The notes under the pieces: model-generated
What the model was told of the DNA's origin: nothing
Database searches by the model: none
The model's input: the letters and a program-made list of their open reading frames with translations, nothing else
Shown: in pieces, positions 55,350 to 62,754 of the stretch
Position numbering within the stretch: position 1 is the stretch's first letter
Layout: every line of letters starts with the position of its first letter
Position numbers and translations under genes: made by a program
Assembly (NCBI RefSeq): GCF_003626575.1
Contig: NZ_RBDY01000013.1
Span: 62,001-126,000 of the forward strand
DNA length: 64,000 nt
Source of the DNA: Streptomyces radicis
GTDB lineage: Bacteria > Actinomycetota > Actinomycetes > Streptomycetales > Streptomycetaceae
Reading direction: 5' to 3'

Positions 55350-55360
55350 GAGCGCTCAAG

Positions 55361-55389
55361 AGATTACACGCTGAGGCGGCCAAGGCGAA
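55361..55389 (-). promoter_or_regulatory. Possible tRNA-Thr/tRNA-Met/rpmG promoter
   Basis: Minus-strand TTCGCC (55384-55389), 17-base spacer, TAATCT (55361-55366), ~12 bases before the tRNA-Thr 5' end. Confidence 0.45.
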
Positions 55390-55510
55390 ATCCGATTTGG
55401 GTGGAGGCGACCGACCGCGCCGGGGGGCCGGGGACGCCCGCAGGGCCACACCGGTATGACTATTCTCTCCCTCCCCACGCCCACCTGGCCCGAGCCTTAC
55501 GCTCCTTCCG

Positions 55511-56710
55511 ATGCCAGAGCGTCTCGTACTCAGCGGACCCCGGCTCGCCGACGGCCGGACCGTCGACGTCCGGCTGTACGGCGGCCGGATCGAGGCCGTC
55601 GGCACCCCAGGAAGCCTCGCGCCGCGCGGCGCCGCACCGGCCGAGGGAACGCGGGTGGACCTCGCGGGTCATCTGCTGCTCCCCGCCCCCGCCGAGCCGC
55701 ACGCCCACCACGACACCGCGCTGACCGGCATCGCGGCGGACCCGCCGCCCGACACTCCCGACGAGCTGCGCCGCAGGATCACCGAGGCCGCGCTCATCCA
55801 GCTGGGCCACGGGGCCACGGCGCAGCGCAGCCACATCAGGATCGGCGACACGCGCGGCCTGGCCGATCTCGAGGGGGCGCTGGCCACCCGGCGGGCCCTG
55901 CGCGGGCTCGCCGAGCTGACCACGGTGGCGATGCCGCGCCTGCTCACCGGTCGCGCGGGCGCGGACAACCGCGCGCTGTTGCGCGACGCGTTGAAGATGG
56001 GCGCGGGCGCGCTGGGGGGTTGTCCTGATCTGGACCCCGATCCGGCCGGATATCTCGAGATCCTGCTCTCCCTGGCCGACGAGCACGGCTGCCCGATCGA
56101 CCTGCACACCGAGGCGGACGACCCCGCGCGGGTGGCCCGGCTGGCCTCCGCCGTGGCGGCCTGCCGCTCGGGCGTCGCCGTGGGCCCCTGCACGGGCCTG
56201 TCCCGGCTGCCCGCCCCGCTCGCCGCCCGTTGCGCCGAACGGCTCGCCGCCGCCGGGGTCACCGTGATCTGCCTGCCGCAGGGCGGCTGCGGCCTGGCCC
56301 ACCGGGCGCGTGGGACCACGCCCGTGCGGCTGCTCTCCGCGGCGGGGGTCGCGGTGGCGGCGGGCGGGGGCGCGCTGCGGGACGCGGCCAACCCGGTGGG
56401 GCGTGGCGATCCGCTGGAGGCGGCGTTCCTGCTGGCCTCGCGCGGGGCGTGCGAGGCGCCCGAGGCGTATGACGCCATCAGCGGGCGCGCGCGGCGCGCG
56501 CTCGGGCTGCCCGAGGTGCGGATCGAGGCGGGGTTCCCGGCCGAGCTGCTCGCGCTGCGCGGCGAGACGGTCGCGGGCGTGCTGTCGCAGGCGTACAGCA
56601 GGCTGGTGATCCACCGCGGCCGGATCGTGGCCAGGACGAGCGCGGTGCGCGAGTACTGCGGCTCGCCCGCGGACGGCGGGCTCGAGCTGCCGCGCCAGGC
56701 CACCGGCTGA
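55511..56710 (+). CDS. Amidohydrolase (cytosine deaminase-like)
   Basis: A 399-residue amidohydrolase. The first metal motif is His64-x-His66 in EPHAHHDTAL. A later DLHTEADD and a GGGALRDAANPVGRGDPLEAA segment resemble the zinc-Glu/His and catalytic-Asp regions of cytosine deaminase and related deaminases. An N-terminal beta-sandwich strand (GGRIEAVGTPG) and a C-terminal return of it (LVIHRGRIVART) frame the barrel. Exact substrate unknown; no strong ribosome site is seen before the ATG. Confidence 0.8.
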   Translation: MPERLVLSGPRLADGRTVDVRLYGGRIEAVGTPGSLAPRGAAPAEGTRVDLAGHLLLPAPAEPHAHHDTALTGIAADPPPDTPDELRRRITEAALIQLGHGATAQRSHIRIGDTRGLADLEGALATRRALRGLAELTTVAMPRLLTGRAGADNRALLRDALKMGAGALGGCPDLDPDPAGYLEILLSLADEHGCPIDLHTEADDPARVARLASAVAACRSGVAVGPCTGLSRLPAPLAARCAERLAAAGVTVICLPQGGCGLAHRARGTTPVRLLSAAGVAVAAGGGALRDAANPVGRGDPLEAAFLLASRGACEAPEAYDAISGRARRALGLPEVRIEAGFPAELLALRGETVAGVLSQAYSRLVIHRGRIVARTSAVREYCGSPADGGLELPRQATG

Positions 56711-56773
56711 GGCCCCCACGCACAACGCCCCGCAGCGCCCTCCAACCGCCGCCCCACGAAAGGCAGTCGAGAC

Positions 56774-58669
56774 ATGGCGTCAGCCCTCCCCGTTCCGCTC
56801 CGCAGGGCGGCGGGTCCGGCCGCCGCGGCGGCGTTGGTCCTGCCGCTCGCCCTGGCGCCCGAAGCGCCCGCGGCGGTCGCCGAGCCCGAGCAGAGCGTGC
56901 TGTTCTCGGCCGCGGACGACGACGGCTACGCCTGCTTCCGGATCCCGGCGCTCGTGCGCACCACCGACGACACCCTGCTCGCGTTCGCCGAGGGGCGCCG
57001 CGAGCACTGCGGCGACGCGGGCGACATCGACATCGTGCTCAGGCGTTCCGACGACGAAGGCCGCACCTGGGGCCCGGTCGAGCTGGTCGACGAGGGCGGC
57101 GGCGACACCCATGGGAACCCCGCGCCGATGGTCGACGCAGCGACGGGCCGCGTCCTGCTGGCCAGCACGCGCAACCCCGACGCGGGCACGGGGAACTGCC
57201 CGGCGCCGTGCGAGCGCGTGCCGTTCCTGTCGGTGAGCGACGACGACGGCGTCACATGGTCGGAGCCGCGCGACCTGGGCGCCGAGCTGCGCCCCGACGG
57301 CTGGAACTCCTGGTACGCGACCGGGCCACTGCACGGCGTCCAGCTGGCGTCGGAGCCGCACGAGGGCCGCCTGGTCTTCAGCGTCAACGCCGAGAGCTGG
57401 GCGGATGGCCGGATCACCGAGAACCACGCGGCCCTGGCCCTGAGCGACGACGGGGGCGCGACGTGGCGGCTCGGCGCCGTGGACAGCTGGCCCGTCGCGG
57501 CCGACGGCACCCACCGACAGCGGCCGTCCGAGATGGCCGTCGCCGAGCTGGGCGACGGCTCGGTCTATGTCAACACCCGCGAGCAGGACGGCACCGACCT
57601 CGGGCACCGCGACCACGCGGTCAGCAGGGACGGCGGCGAGAGCTTCGCGGCGCCGTTCGAGGCGATCCCCGACCTGTACGCGCCGCAGGTGCAGGGCTCG
57701 CTGCTGCGGCTGCGCACGGCGGCGGACGACGGCCACGACCGGCTGCTGCTCGCCGTGCCCGCCGACCCCGACCGGCGGCGCACGATGATGATCCGCTCGT
57801 CGTGGGACGAGGGCCGCACCTGGGACTCGGCGGACCGGGGCGCGGTGCTGACGACCGACTGGGCGGGCTACTCGGACATGGCCGAGACGGCGGACGGCGC
57901 GGTGGCGCTGCTCTACGAGGCGGGCGCGGTGGACGCGCGGGACGAGATCCGTTTCGCGCGGGTCTCCGAGGAGTGGCTCGGCCCCCGGCGCGCGCCCGAC
58001 CCCGTGACCCCGGACGACGCGCCGGGCGCTCCCCCCGCGCCGGTGCTCGGGGGCGCGGCGCCCGTGGCGGGGCGGTTCGGGAACGGGCTGGCCTTCGACG
58101 GGGTGAACTCGGCGGTGCGGCTGCCGTTCAGGACGTCGCTGCCGCTGGGCGAGGCGGACTTCACGGTGAGCCTGTGGTTCAGGTACGAGGCGGGGAGCGG
58201 GGAGCACCCGTTCCTGTGGATGGGCGGGGTCGGGGGCGCGCCCCAGGTGTGGGTGCGCGGGGAGCCGGAGCGCGGCCGGGTCCGCGCGCTGCTGACCGCG
58301 GTGGAGGGCGGGAACGAGCCCGCGAACGCCGAGGTGGCGACGGAGGGCGCGTTCAACGACGGGGGGTGGCACCATCTCGCGCTGACCCGCTCGGGCGGGA
58401 GCCTCTCGCTCGCGGTGGACGGCGGCGCGGCGGTGACGGCGCCCGATGTGCCGGGGACGGTGAGCCGCTCGTCGACGTTCGGCGTCCACCTGGGCCAGCG
58501 CCCCGACAACGCCCAGCGCCTGGTGGGCGCGCTCGACGAGGTCCGCGTGTGGCGGCGGGCGCTGACGCCCGATGAGCTGACGGACGTCCGGGAGTCCAAC
58601 GCGGCCCCGCCGGAGGCCGATGACGCCGCGGTGCTGCGGCTGCCGCTCGACACGGTGGACGAGCCGTAG
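56774..58669 (+). CDS. Exported GH33 sialidase with C-terminal LamG-type domain
   Basis: A 631-residue secreted sialidase that releases terminal sialic acids. An Ala-rich signal peptide (about 1-36) precedes the six-bladed propeller. FRIP is at 55-58 with Arg56 of the carboxylate-binding triad. Asp boxes include SDDEGRTW, SDDDGVTW, SDDGGATW and SSWDEGRTW; the nucleophile Tyr is expected in AGYSDM, followed by LYE. From ~435 a concanavalin-like LamG domain (FGNGLAFDGVNSAVRLP... GWHHLALTRSGG... LDEVRVWRRALTPDEL) probably binds glycan. Confidence 0.9.
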   Translation: MASALPVPLRRAAGPAAAAALVLPLALAPEAPAAVAEPEQSVLFSAADDDGYACFRIPALVRTTDDTLLAFAEGRREHCGDAGDIDIVLRRSDDEGRTWGPVELVDEGGGDTHGNPAPMVDAATGRVLLASTRNPDAGTGNCPAPCERVPFLSVSDDDGVTWSEPRDLGAELRPDGWNSWYATGPLHGVQLASEPHEGRLVFSVNAESWADGRITENHAALALSDDGGATWRLGAVDSWPVAADGTHRQRPSEMAVAELGDGSVYVNTREQDGTDLGHRDHAVSRDGGESFAAPFEAIPDLYAPQVQGSLLRLRTAADDGHDRLLLAVPADPDRRRTMMIRSSWDEGRTWDSADRGAVLTTDWAGYSDMAETADGAVALLYEAGAVDARDEIRFARVSEEWLGPRRAPDPVTPDDAPGAPPAPVLGGAAPVAGRFGNGLAFDGVNSAVRLPFRTSLPLGEADFTVSLWFRYEAGSGEHPFLWMGGVGGAPQVWVRGEPERGRVRALLTAVEGGNEPANAEVATEGAFNDGGWHHLALTRSGGSLSLAVDGGAAVTAPDVPGTVSRSSTFGVHLGQRPDNAQRLVGALDEVRVWRRALTPDELTDVRESNAAPPEADDAAVLRLPLDTVDEP

Positions 58670-58694
58670 TGCGCCGGGGGCGTACGGTCGGGGC

Positions 58695-59354
58695 ATGCGT
58701 ACTGTCATCGCTGGAGGACATGGCAAGATCGCCCGCCGCCTGGAGAGGCTGCTGGCGAGCCGGGGCGACCAGGTCGCCGGGCTGATCAGGAACGGGGACC
58801 ACGCGGGCGACCTGCTCGACGCCGGGGCCGAGCCGATCGTGTGCGACCTGGAGTCGGTGAGCGCCGAGGAGGTGGCCCGCCACCTCGCGGGGGCGGACGC
58901 GGCGGTCTTCGCGGCGGGGGCGGGCCCTGGCAGCGGGGCGGCGCGCAAGGACACGGTGGACCGGGGCGCCGCGGTGCTGTTCGCCGACGCGGCCGAACGG
59001 GTCGGCGTGCGGCGGCTGATCGTCGTCTCGGCGATGGGCGTGGACCACGAGCCGCCGCCGGGCACGGACCCGGTGTTCGCGGCGTATCTGCGGGCCAAGG
59101 GCGCGGCGGACGCCGACGTGCGGGCGAGGTCGGGGCTCTACTGGACGATCCTGCGGCCAGGGCGGCTGACCGACGACCCGGGAACGGGCACGGTGCTGCT
59201 CGCGGAGAGCACCCCGCACGGCGCGGTGACCAGGGACGATGTGGCGGCGGTGGTCGTGGCGTTGCTCGACCACCCGGCGACGGCAGGGCTGACGCTCGAC
59301 CTGGTGGGCGGCCCGACGCCGATCGACGAGGCCGTGGCGGCGGTGCTGACCTGA
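58695..59354 (+). CDS. NAD(P)-binding oxidoreductase of the SDR-like NmrA group
   Basis: A 219-residue Rossmann protein with GGHGKIARRL at residues 7-16 in place of the classic GxxGxxG. RRLIVVSAMGVDHEPPPG and TILRPGRLTDDPGTG match bacterial 'NAD(P)H-binding' sugar-epimerase-like proteins such as YwnB/YtfG-type enzymes. It lies between two sialidase genes, 25 bases after the first, so it may be co-transcribed, but no role in sialic-acid use can be read from sequence. Confidence 0.75.
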   Translation: MRTVIAGGHGKIARRLERLLASRGDQVAGLIRNGDHAGDLLDAGAEPIVCDLESVSAEEVARHLAGADAAVFAAGAGPGSGAARKDTVDRGAAVLFADAAERVGVRRLIVVSAMGVDHEPPPGTDPVFAAYLRAKGAADADVRARSGLYWTILRPGRLTDDPGTGTVLLAESTPHGAVTRDDVAAVVVALLDHPATAGLTLDLVGGPTPIDEAVAAVLT

Positions 59355-59409
59355 CGGGGCGTCGGGAGCGTTCGGGTGTGTTCCGGTGCGTCGGGTGCGT
59401 CGAGGTGCC

Positions 59410-59438
59410 TTGTCGGGTGGGGGGTTTGCTCGTATCGT
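59410..59438 (+). promoter_or_regulatory. Predicted promoter of the second sialidase gene
   Basis: TTGTCG (59410-59415), 17-base spacer, TATCGT (59433-59438); start expected near 59445, inside the adjacent palindrome. Confidence 0.6.
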
Positions 59439-59442
59439 CCCC

Positions 59443-59464
59443 GGAGGTGGGACGTCCCATCTCC
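59443..59464. promoter_or_regulatory. 22-bp palindromic operator at the sialidase start site
   Basis: Arms pair over 22 bp with a single mismatched pair around the core GGGACGTCCC. It begins 5 bases after the -10 element, the usual place for repressor binding. The regulator is not in the window. Confidence 0.6.
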
Positions 59465-59504
59465 TGTCCCGCCGCCACCCCACAGCGAAGGGACCTCCGA
59501 CGCG

Positions 59505-60734
59505 ATGAAGTCCTCGATCCCGGCCCTGCGCGTGCTCGTCGTGACGACGACCGCCGTGCTCGGCGTGCTGGCCACCTCCGTGGTGGCCCTGGCGGACCCG
59601 GGCCCCGACGGCGAACGGGAGGGGGCGCGCGACAGGCCGTCGTGCGACTCGTCGGTGCCGTTCGCCTCGGGCACCGAAGGCTATGACACCTTCCGCATCC
59701 CGGCCGTGGTGACCACGGCGGACGGCGCGCTGCTCGCGTTCGCCGAGGGCCGGGTCGGGGGCGCCGGGGACACCGGCAACATCGATGTGGTCGCCAGGCG
59801 TTCGGATGACGGCGGGTGCACGTGGGGCGCGTTGCTCCTGGTGGCGGGCGGCGAGGGGGACACCAGGGGCAACCCCGCCCCGGTCGTGGACCCGGCCACG
59901 GGCCGCGTGGTGCTGCTGACATCGTTCAACAGCGGCGAGGTGACCGAGGCGCAGATCATGCGCGGGGAGGTCACGCCCGAGCAGAGCCGCCGGGTGTTCG
60001 TGCAGACGAGCGACGACCACGGGCGGACGTTCGGGCCGCCGCGGGAGATCACCGAGGACGCCAAGCTGCCGCACTGGCGCTGGTACGCCACGGGTCCAGG
60101 GCACGCCGTCGCGCTCACGCGCGGGGAGCACGCGGGCCGCCTCGTCGTCCCGGCGAACCACTCGGCCGCGCCGCCCGATGGCTCGACGGACACCGGGCAG
60201 GAGGCCAAGTACTACGGCTCGCACGCGCTGTTGAGCGACGACGGCGGCGCGACGTGGCGGATCGGCTACGTCGACGACGACTACGAGGGCGTCAACAACT
60301 CCAACGAGTCCATCGCCGCCGAACTCCCGGACGGGCGGCTCTACTTCAACGTCCGCGACCAGAACGGCACCAGCGCGGGCAACCGCCTCGACTCCTATTC
60401 GAGCGACGGGGGCGAGACGCTCGACCGGGACTTCGCGGTGCAGCCCACGCTCTCGGATGTGCCGGTCGTCCAGGCGACCGTGCTCCAACTCGAAGGCCGC
60501 CGGGCGCCGTTGCTCTTCGCCGGGCCCTCGGTGCCGACGCGCAGGGCGGCCCTCGCGGTGTGGCGGAGCGACGACGCGGGGCAGACGTTCACGCGCGTGG
60601 AGACGCTGTCGGAACGGCCCGCCGCGTACTCCGACCTGGTCCAGATCGATCGGCGCACGGTCGGGGTGCTCTATGAGACGGGCACCGAAGGACCGTACGA
60701 GACCATCGAGTTCCGTCGCCTGACCGACCTCTGA
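59505..60734 (+). CDS. Exported GH33 sialidase (catalytic domain only)
   Basis: A 409-residue secreted sialidase. The signal peptide ends near ALA (28-30). FRIP lies at 63-66. Asp boxes SDDGGCTW, SDDHGRTF, SDDGGATW and SDDAGQTF are present; the expected Tyr nucleophile is in AAYSDL followed by LYE. Unlike the first sialidase it has no extra carbohydrate-binding domain. Its own promoter and a palindromic operator lie upstream. It converges with the nanA-like gene. Confidence 0.9.
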   Translation: MKSSIPALRVLVVTTTAVLGVLATSVVALADPGPDGEREGARDRPSCDSSVPFASGTEGYDTFRIPAVVTTADGALLAFAEGRVGGAGDTGNIDVVARRSDDGGCTWGALLLVAGGEGDTRGNPAPVVDPATGRVVLLTSFNSGEVTEAQIMRGEVTPEQSRRVFVQTSDDHGRTFGPPREITEDAKLPHWRWYATGPGHAVALTRGEHAGRLVVPANHSAAPPDGSTDTGQEAKYYGSHALLSDDGGATWRIGYVDDDYEGVNNSNESIAAELPDGRLYFNVRDQNGTSAGNRLDSYSSDGGETLDRDFAVQPTLSDVPVVQATVLQLEGRRAPLLFAGPSVPTRRAALAVWRSDDAGQTFTRVETLSERPAAYSDLVQIDRRTVGVLYETGTEGPYETIEFRRLTDL

Positions 60735-60775
60735 TCAACGGCGTTCGACCGGCCGCCGGGCCCGCCTCCGCGTCA

Positions 60776-61696
60776 TCACAGCAGCCCGGCGGCCGTCAGG
60801 TGTCCCGCGATCAGGGCCGTCTCCTCGTCGGTCAGCGGCGTCTGCGGCTCGGCGACCGTCGCGTGGTCGATGACCCCGCGCAGCCGCAGCGCCGCCTTGA
60901 ACGCCCCGATCCCCGCCGCGCCCCTGCCCATGCGCGCGGGCGAGCCGACGCCCACGATGGCGAACAGCGCGGCAAGCCGCTCCTGTTCGGCGCGGGCGGC
61001 GGCCCAGTCGCCCGCGACACAGGCCCGGTGGACGCGGACATAGCCCGCGGGGTCCACATTGCCGAGCCCGGGCACGGCGCCGTCGGCGCCGATCAACATC
61101 GCGGTGTCGACCAGCAGTTCGGAGCCGGTGAGCACGCTGAAGCCGGGGGCGCGGCCGCGCACCACCTCGCGCAGCGCGCCCTCGTCGCCGCTTGAGTCCT
61201 TGAGCCCCGCGAGCACCCCGTCGGCCGCCAGGCGCAGCACGACGTCGGTGGGCAGCTTGGTGCCCACCGACGTGGGCAGGTCGTAGGCGACCACGGGAAC
61301 GCCCGCGGCCTCGGCGATCAGCCGGTAGTGCCGTTCGATCTCGGCGGGGTGGGTGCGGGTGTAGAACGGCGCGGTGGCCACGATCGCGTCCGCGCCCGCC
61401 GCGACGGCCGCGCGCGCGTGGTCGAGGACGCGCGGCGTGGTCATGTCGATCGCCCCGGCGAGCACGGGCAGCGCGCCGCCGACGTGGGCGACCACGGCCT
61501 CGGTCACCGCGCGGCGCGCGCGGTCGGTCAGGAACGCGGCCTCGGACGACGAGCCGAGGACGAACAGGCCGTCCACGCCCGCGCCCATGAGGTGGTCGAC
61601 GAGCCGGAGCAGCGAGCCGGTGTCGAGCTCGCCGTCCGGGGTGAACGGGGTGCAGACGGGTGGGATGACGCCGGTGAGCCGGAGCGGGTCGCTCAT
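60776..61696 (-). CDS. nanA: DHDPS/N-acetylneuraminate lyase-family aldolase
   Basis: A 306-residue class I aldolase. Schiff-base Lys166 (AGLKDSSGD) and Tyr138 (VVAYDLP) match the positions of E. coli NanA (165, 137). The pyruvate-binding loop reads LGSSSEAAF rather than the usual GSTGE. Adjacent sialidases and transporter make sialic-acid cleavage to ManNAc and pyruvate the best guess; another keto-acid aldolase is possible. Its ATG overlaps the ABC ATPase stop (ATGA). Confidence 0.75.
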   Translation of the reverse strand: MSDPLRLTGVIPPVCTPFTPDGELDTGSLLRLVDHLMGAGVDGLFVLGSSSEAAFLTDRARRAVTEAVVAHVGGALPVLAGAIDMTTPRVLDHARAAVAAGADAIVATAPFYTRTHPAEIERHYRLIAEAAGVPVVAYDLPTSVGTKLPTDVVLRLAADGVLAGLKDSSGDEGALREVVRGRAPGFSVLTGSELLVDTAMLIGADGAVPGLGNVDPAGYVRVHRACVAGDWAAARAEQERLAALFAIVGVGSPARMGRGAAGIGAFKAALRLRGVIDHATVAEPQTPLTDEETALIAGHLTAAGLL

Positions 61697-62754
61697 GGCA
61701 GCCGCTCCGTGGCGGCCGCGCCGGGCGCGCCGCCGGTGGCCTGGGCGACGAGGTCGCGCGTCGACTCGTGCTCGCCCACGGGGTGATGACAGCGGAATCG
61801 GTGCATACCGTCAGTCTTCCCGCCGTCCGCGCTGACGTCGGGCATCGACTCGGCGCACACGTGGTCGGCCTTCCAGCACCGGGTGCGGAACGGGCAGCCG
61901 CTGGGCGGGCGCACGGCCGAGGGCACGGGGCCGACCAGCGGGATGGGGTCGATGGGGTCGAGGAGCCCGGGGGTCGCGGAGAACAGCGCGCGGGTGTACG
62001 GGTGCCGCGCGTGCGCCGTGACGCGCGCCGCCGGGGTCTCCTCGACGATCCGGCCGAGGTACATGGTGATGACGCGGTCGCTCACGCGGCGCACGGTCTG
62101 GATGTCGTGCGACACGAAGACCAGGGCGAGGCCGAGCCGTTCCTTGAGGTCGAGGAGGAGGTTGAGGATCTGGGCGCGCACGGAGACGTCCAACGCGCTC
62201 GTCGGCTCGTCCGCGACGACCAGCTCGGGCTCGAGGGCGAGCGCGCGGGCGATGGCGACGCGTTGGCGCTGGCCGCCGGAGAGCTGCCCCGGCAGCGCGT
62301 CGGCCAGCTGCCGGGGCAGGCCGACCAGGCCCATCAACTCCCTTACCCGCTCCTCCCGTCGGGCCGGGGTGCCCACGCGGTGCACATCGAGGGGGTCGCG
62401 CAGGACGCGGCGCACGGGCAGCCTGCGGTTGAGGGCGGTCGAGGGGTCCTGGAAGACCATCCCGACCTGGGCGCCGATCGTGCGGCGGCGCTCGTCGGCG
62501 GTCATGGCCCACAGGTCGCGGCCCCGGTAGGACACCGTGCCGCGGGTGGGGCGTTCGACCCCGACGAGGACGCGGGCCAGGGTGGACTTGCCGCAGCCGG
62601 ACTCGCCGACGACGCCGACCGTCTCGCGCGGGGCGATGTCCAGGTCCGCGCCGGTCAGCGCGTGGACCTTGTCGGGGCGGAAGAGGCCGCCGGTGCGGGC
62701 GTGGTAGACCATGTGCGCGTCGCTGACGGTCATCAGGGGCGTCGTGGGGGTCAT
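61693..62754 (-). CDS. ABC transporter ATP-binding protein, DppF/OppF type
   Basis: A 353-residue ATPase. Walker A GESGCGKST (~50-58), signature LSGGQRQR, Walker B LVVADEPTSALD, H-loop VSHD, and the oligopeptide-type C-terminus with cysteines (GCPFRTRCWKADHVCAES). Both neighbours overlap by ATGA. In Corynebacterium a Dpp-family SiaEFGI system imports sialic acid; the last two genes here have the same layout as SiaG-SiaI. Confidence 0.88.
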   Translation of the reverse strand: MTPTTPLMTVSDAHMVYHARTGGLFRPDKVHALTGADLDIAPRETVGVVGESGCGKSTLARVLVGVERPTRGTVSYRGRDLWAMTADERRRTIGAQVGMVFQDPSTALNRRLPVRRVLRDPLDVHRVGTPARREERVRELMGLVGLPRQLADALPGQLSGGQRQRVAIARALALEPELVVADEPTSALDVSVRAQILNLLLDLKERLGLALVFVSHDIQTVRRVSDRVITMYLGRIVEETPAARVTAHARHPYTRALFSATPGLLDPIDPIPLVGPVPSAVRPPSGCPFRTRCWKADHVCAESMPDVSADGGKTDGMHRFRCHHPVGEHESTRDLVAQATGGAPGAAATERLP

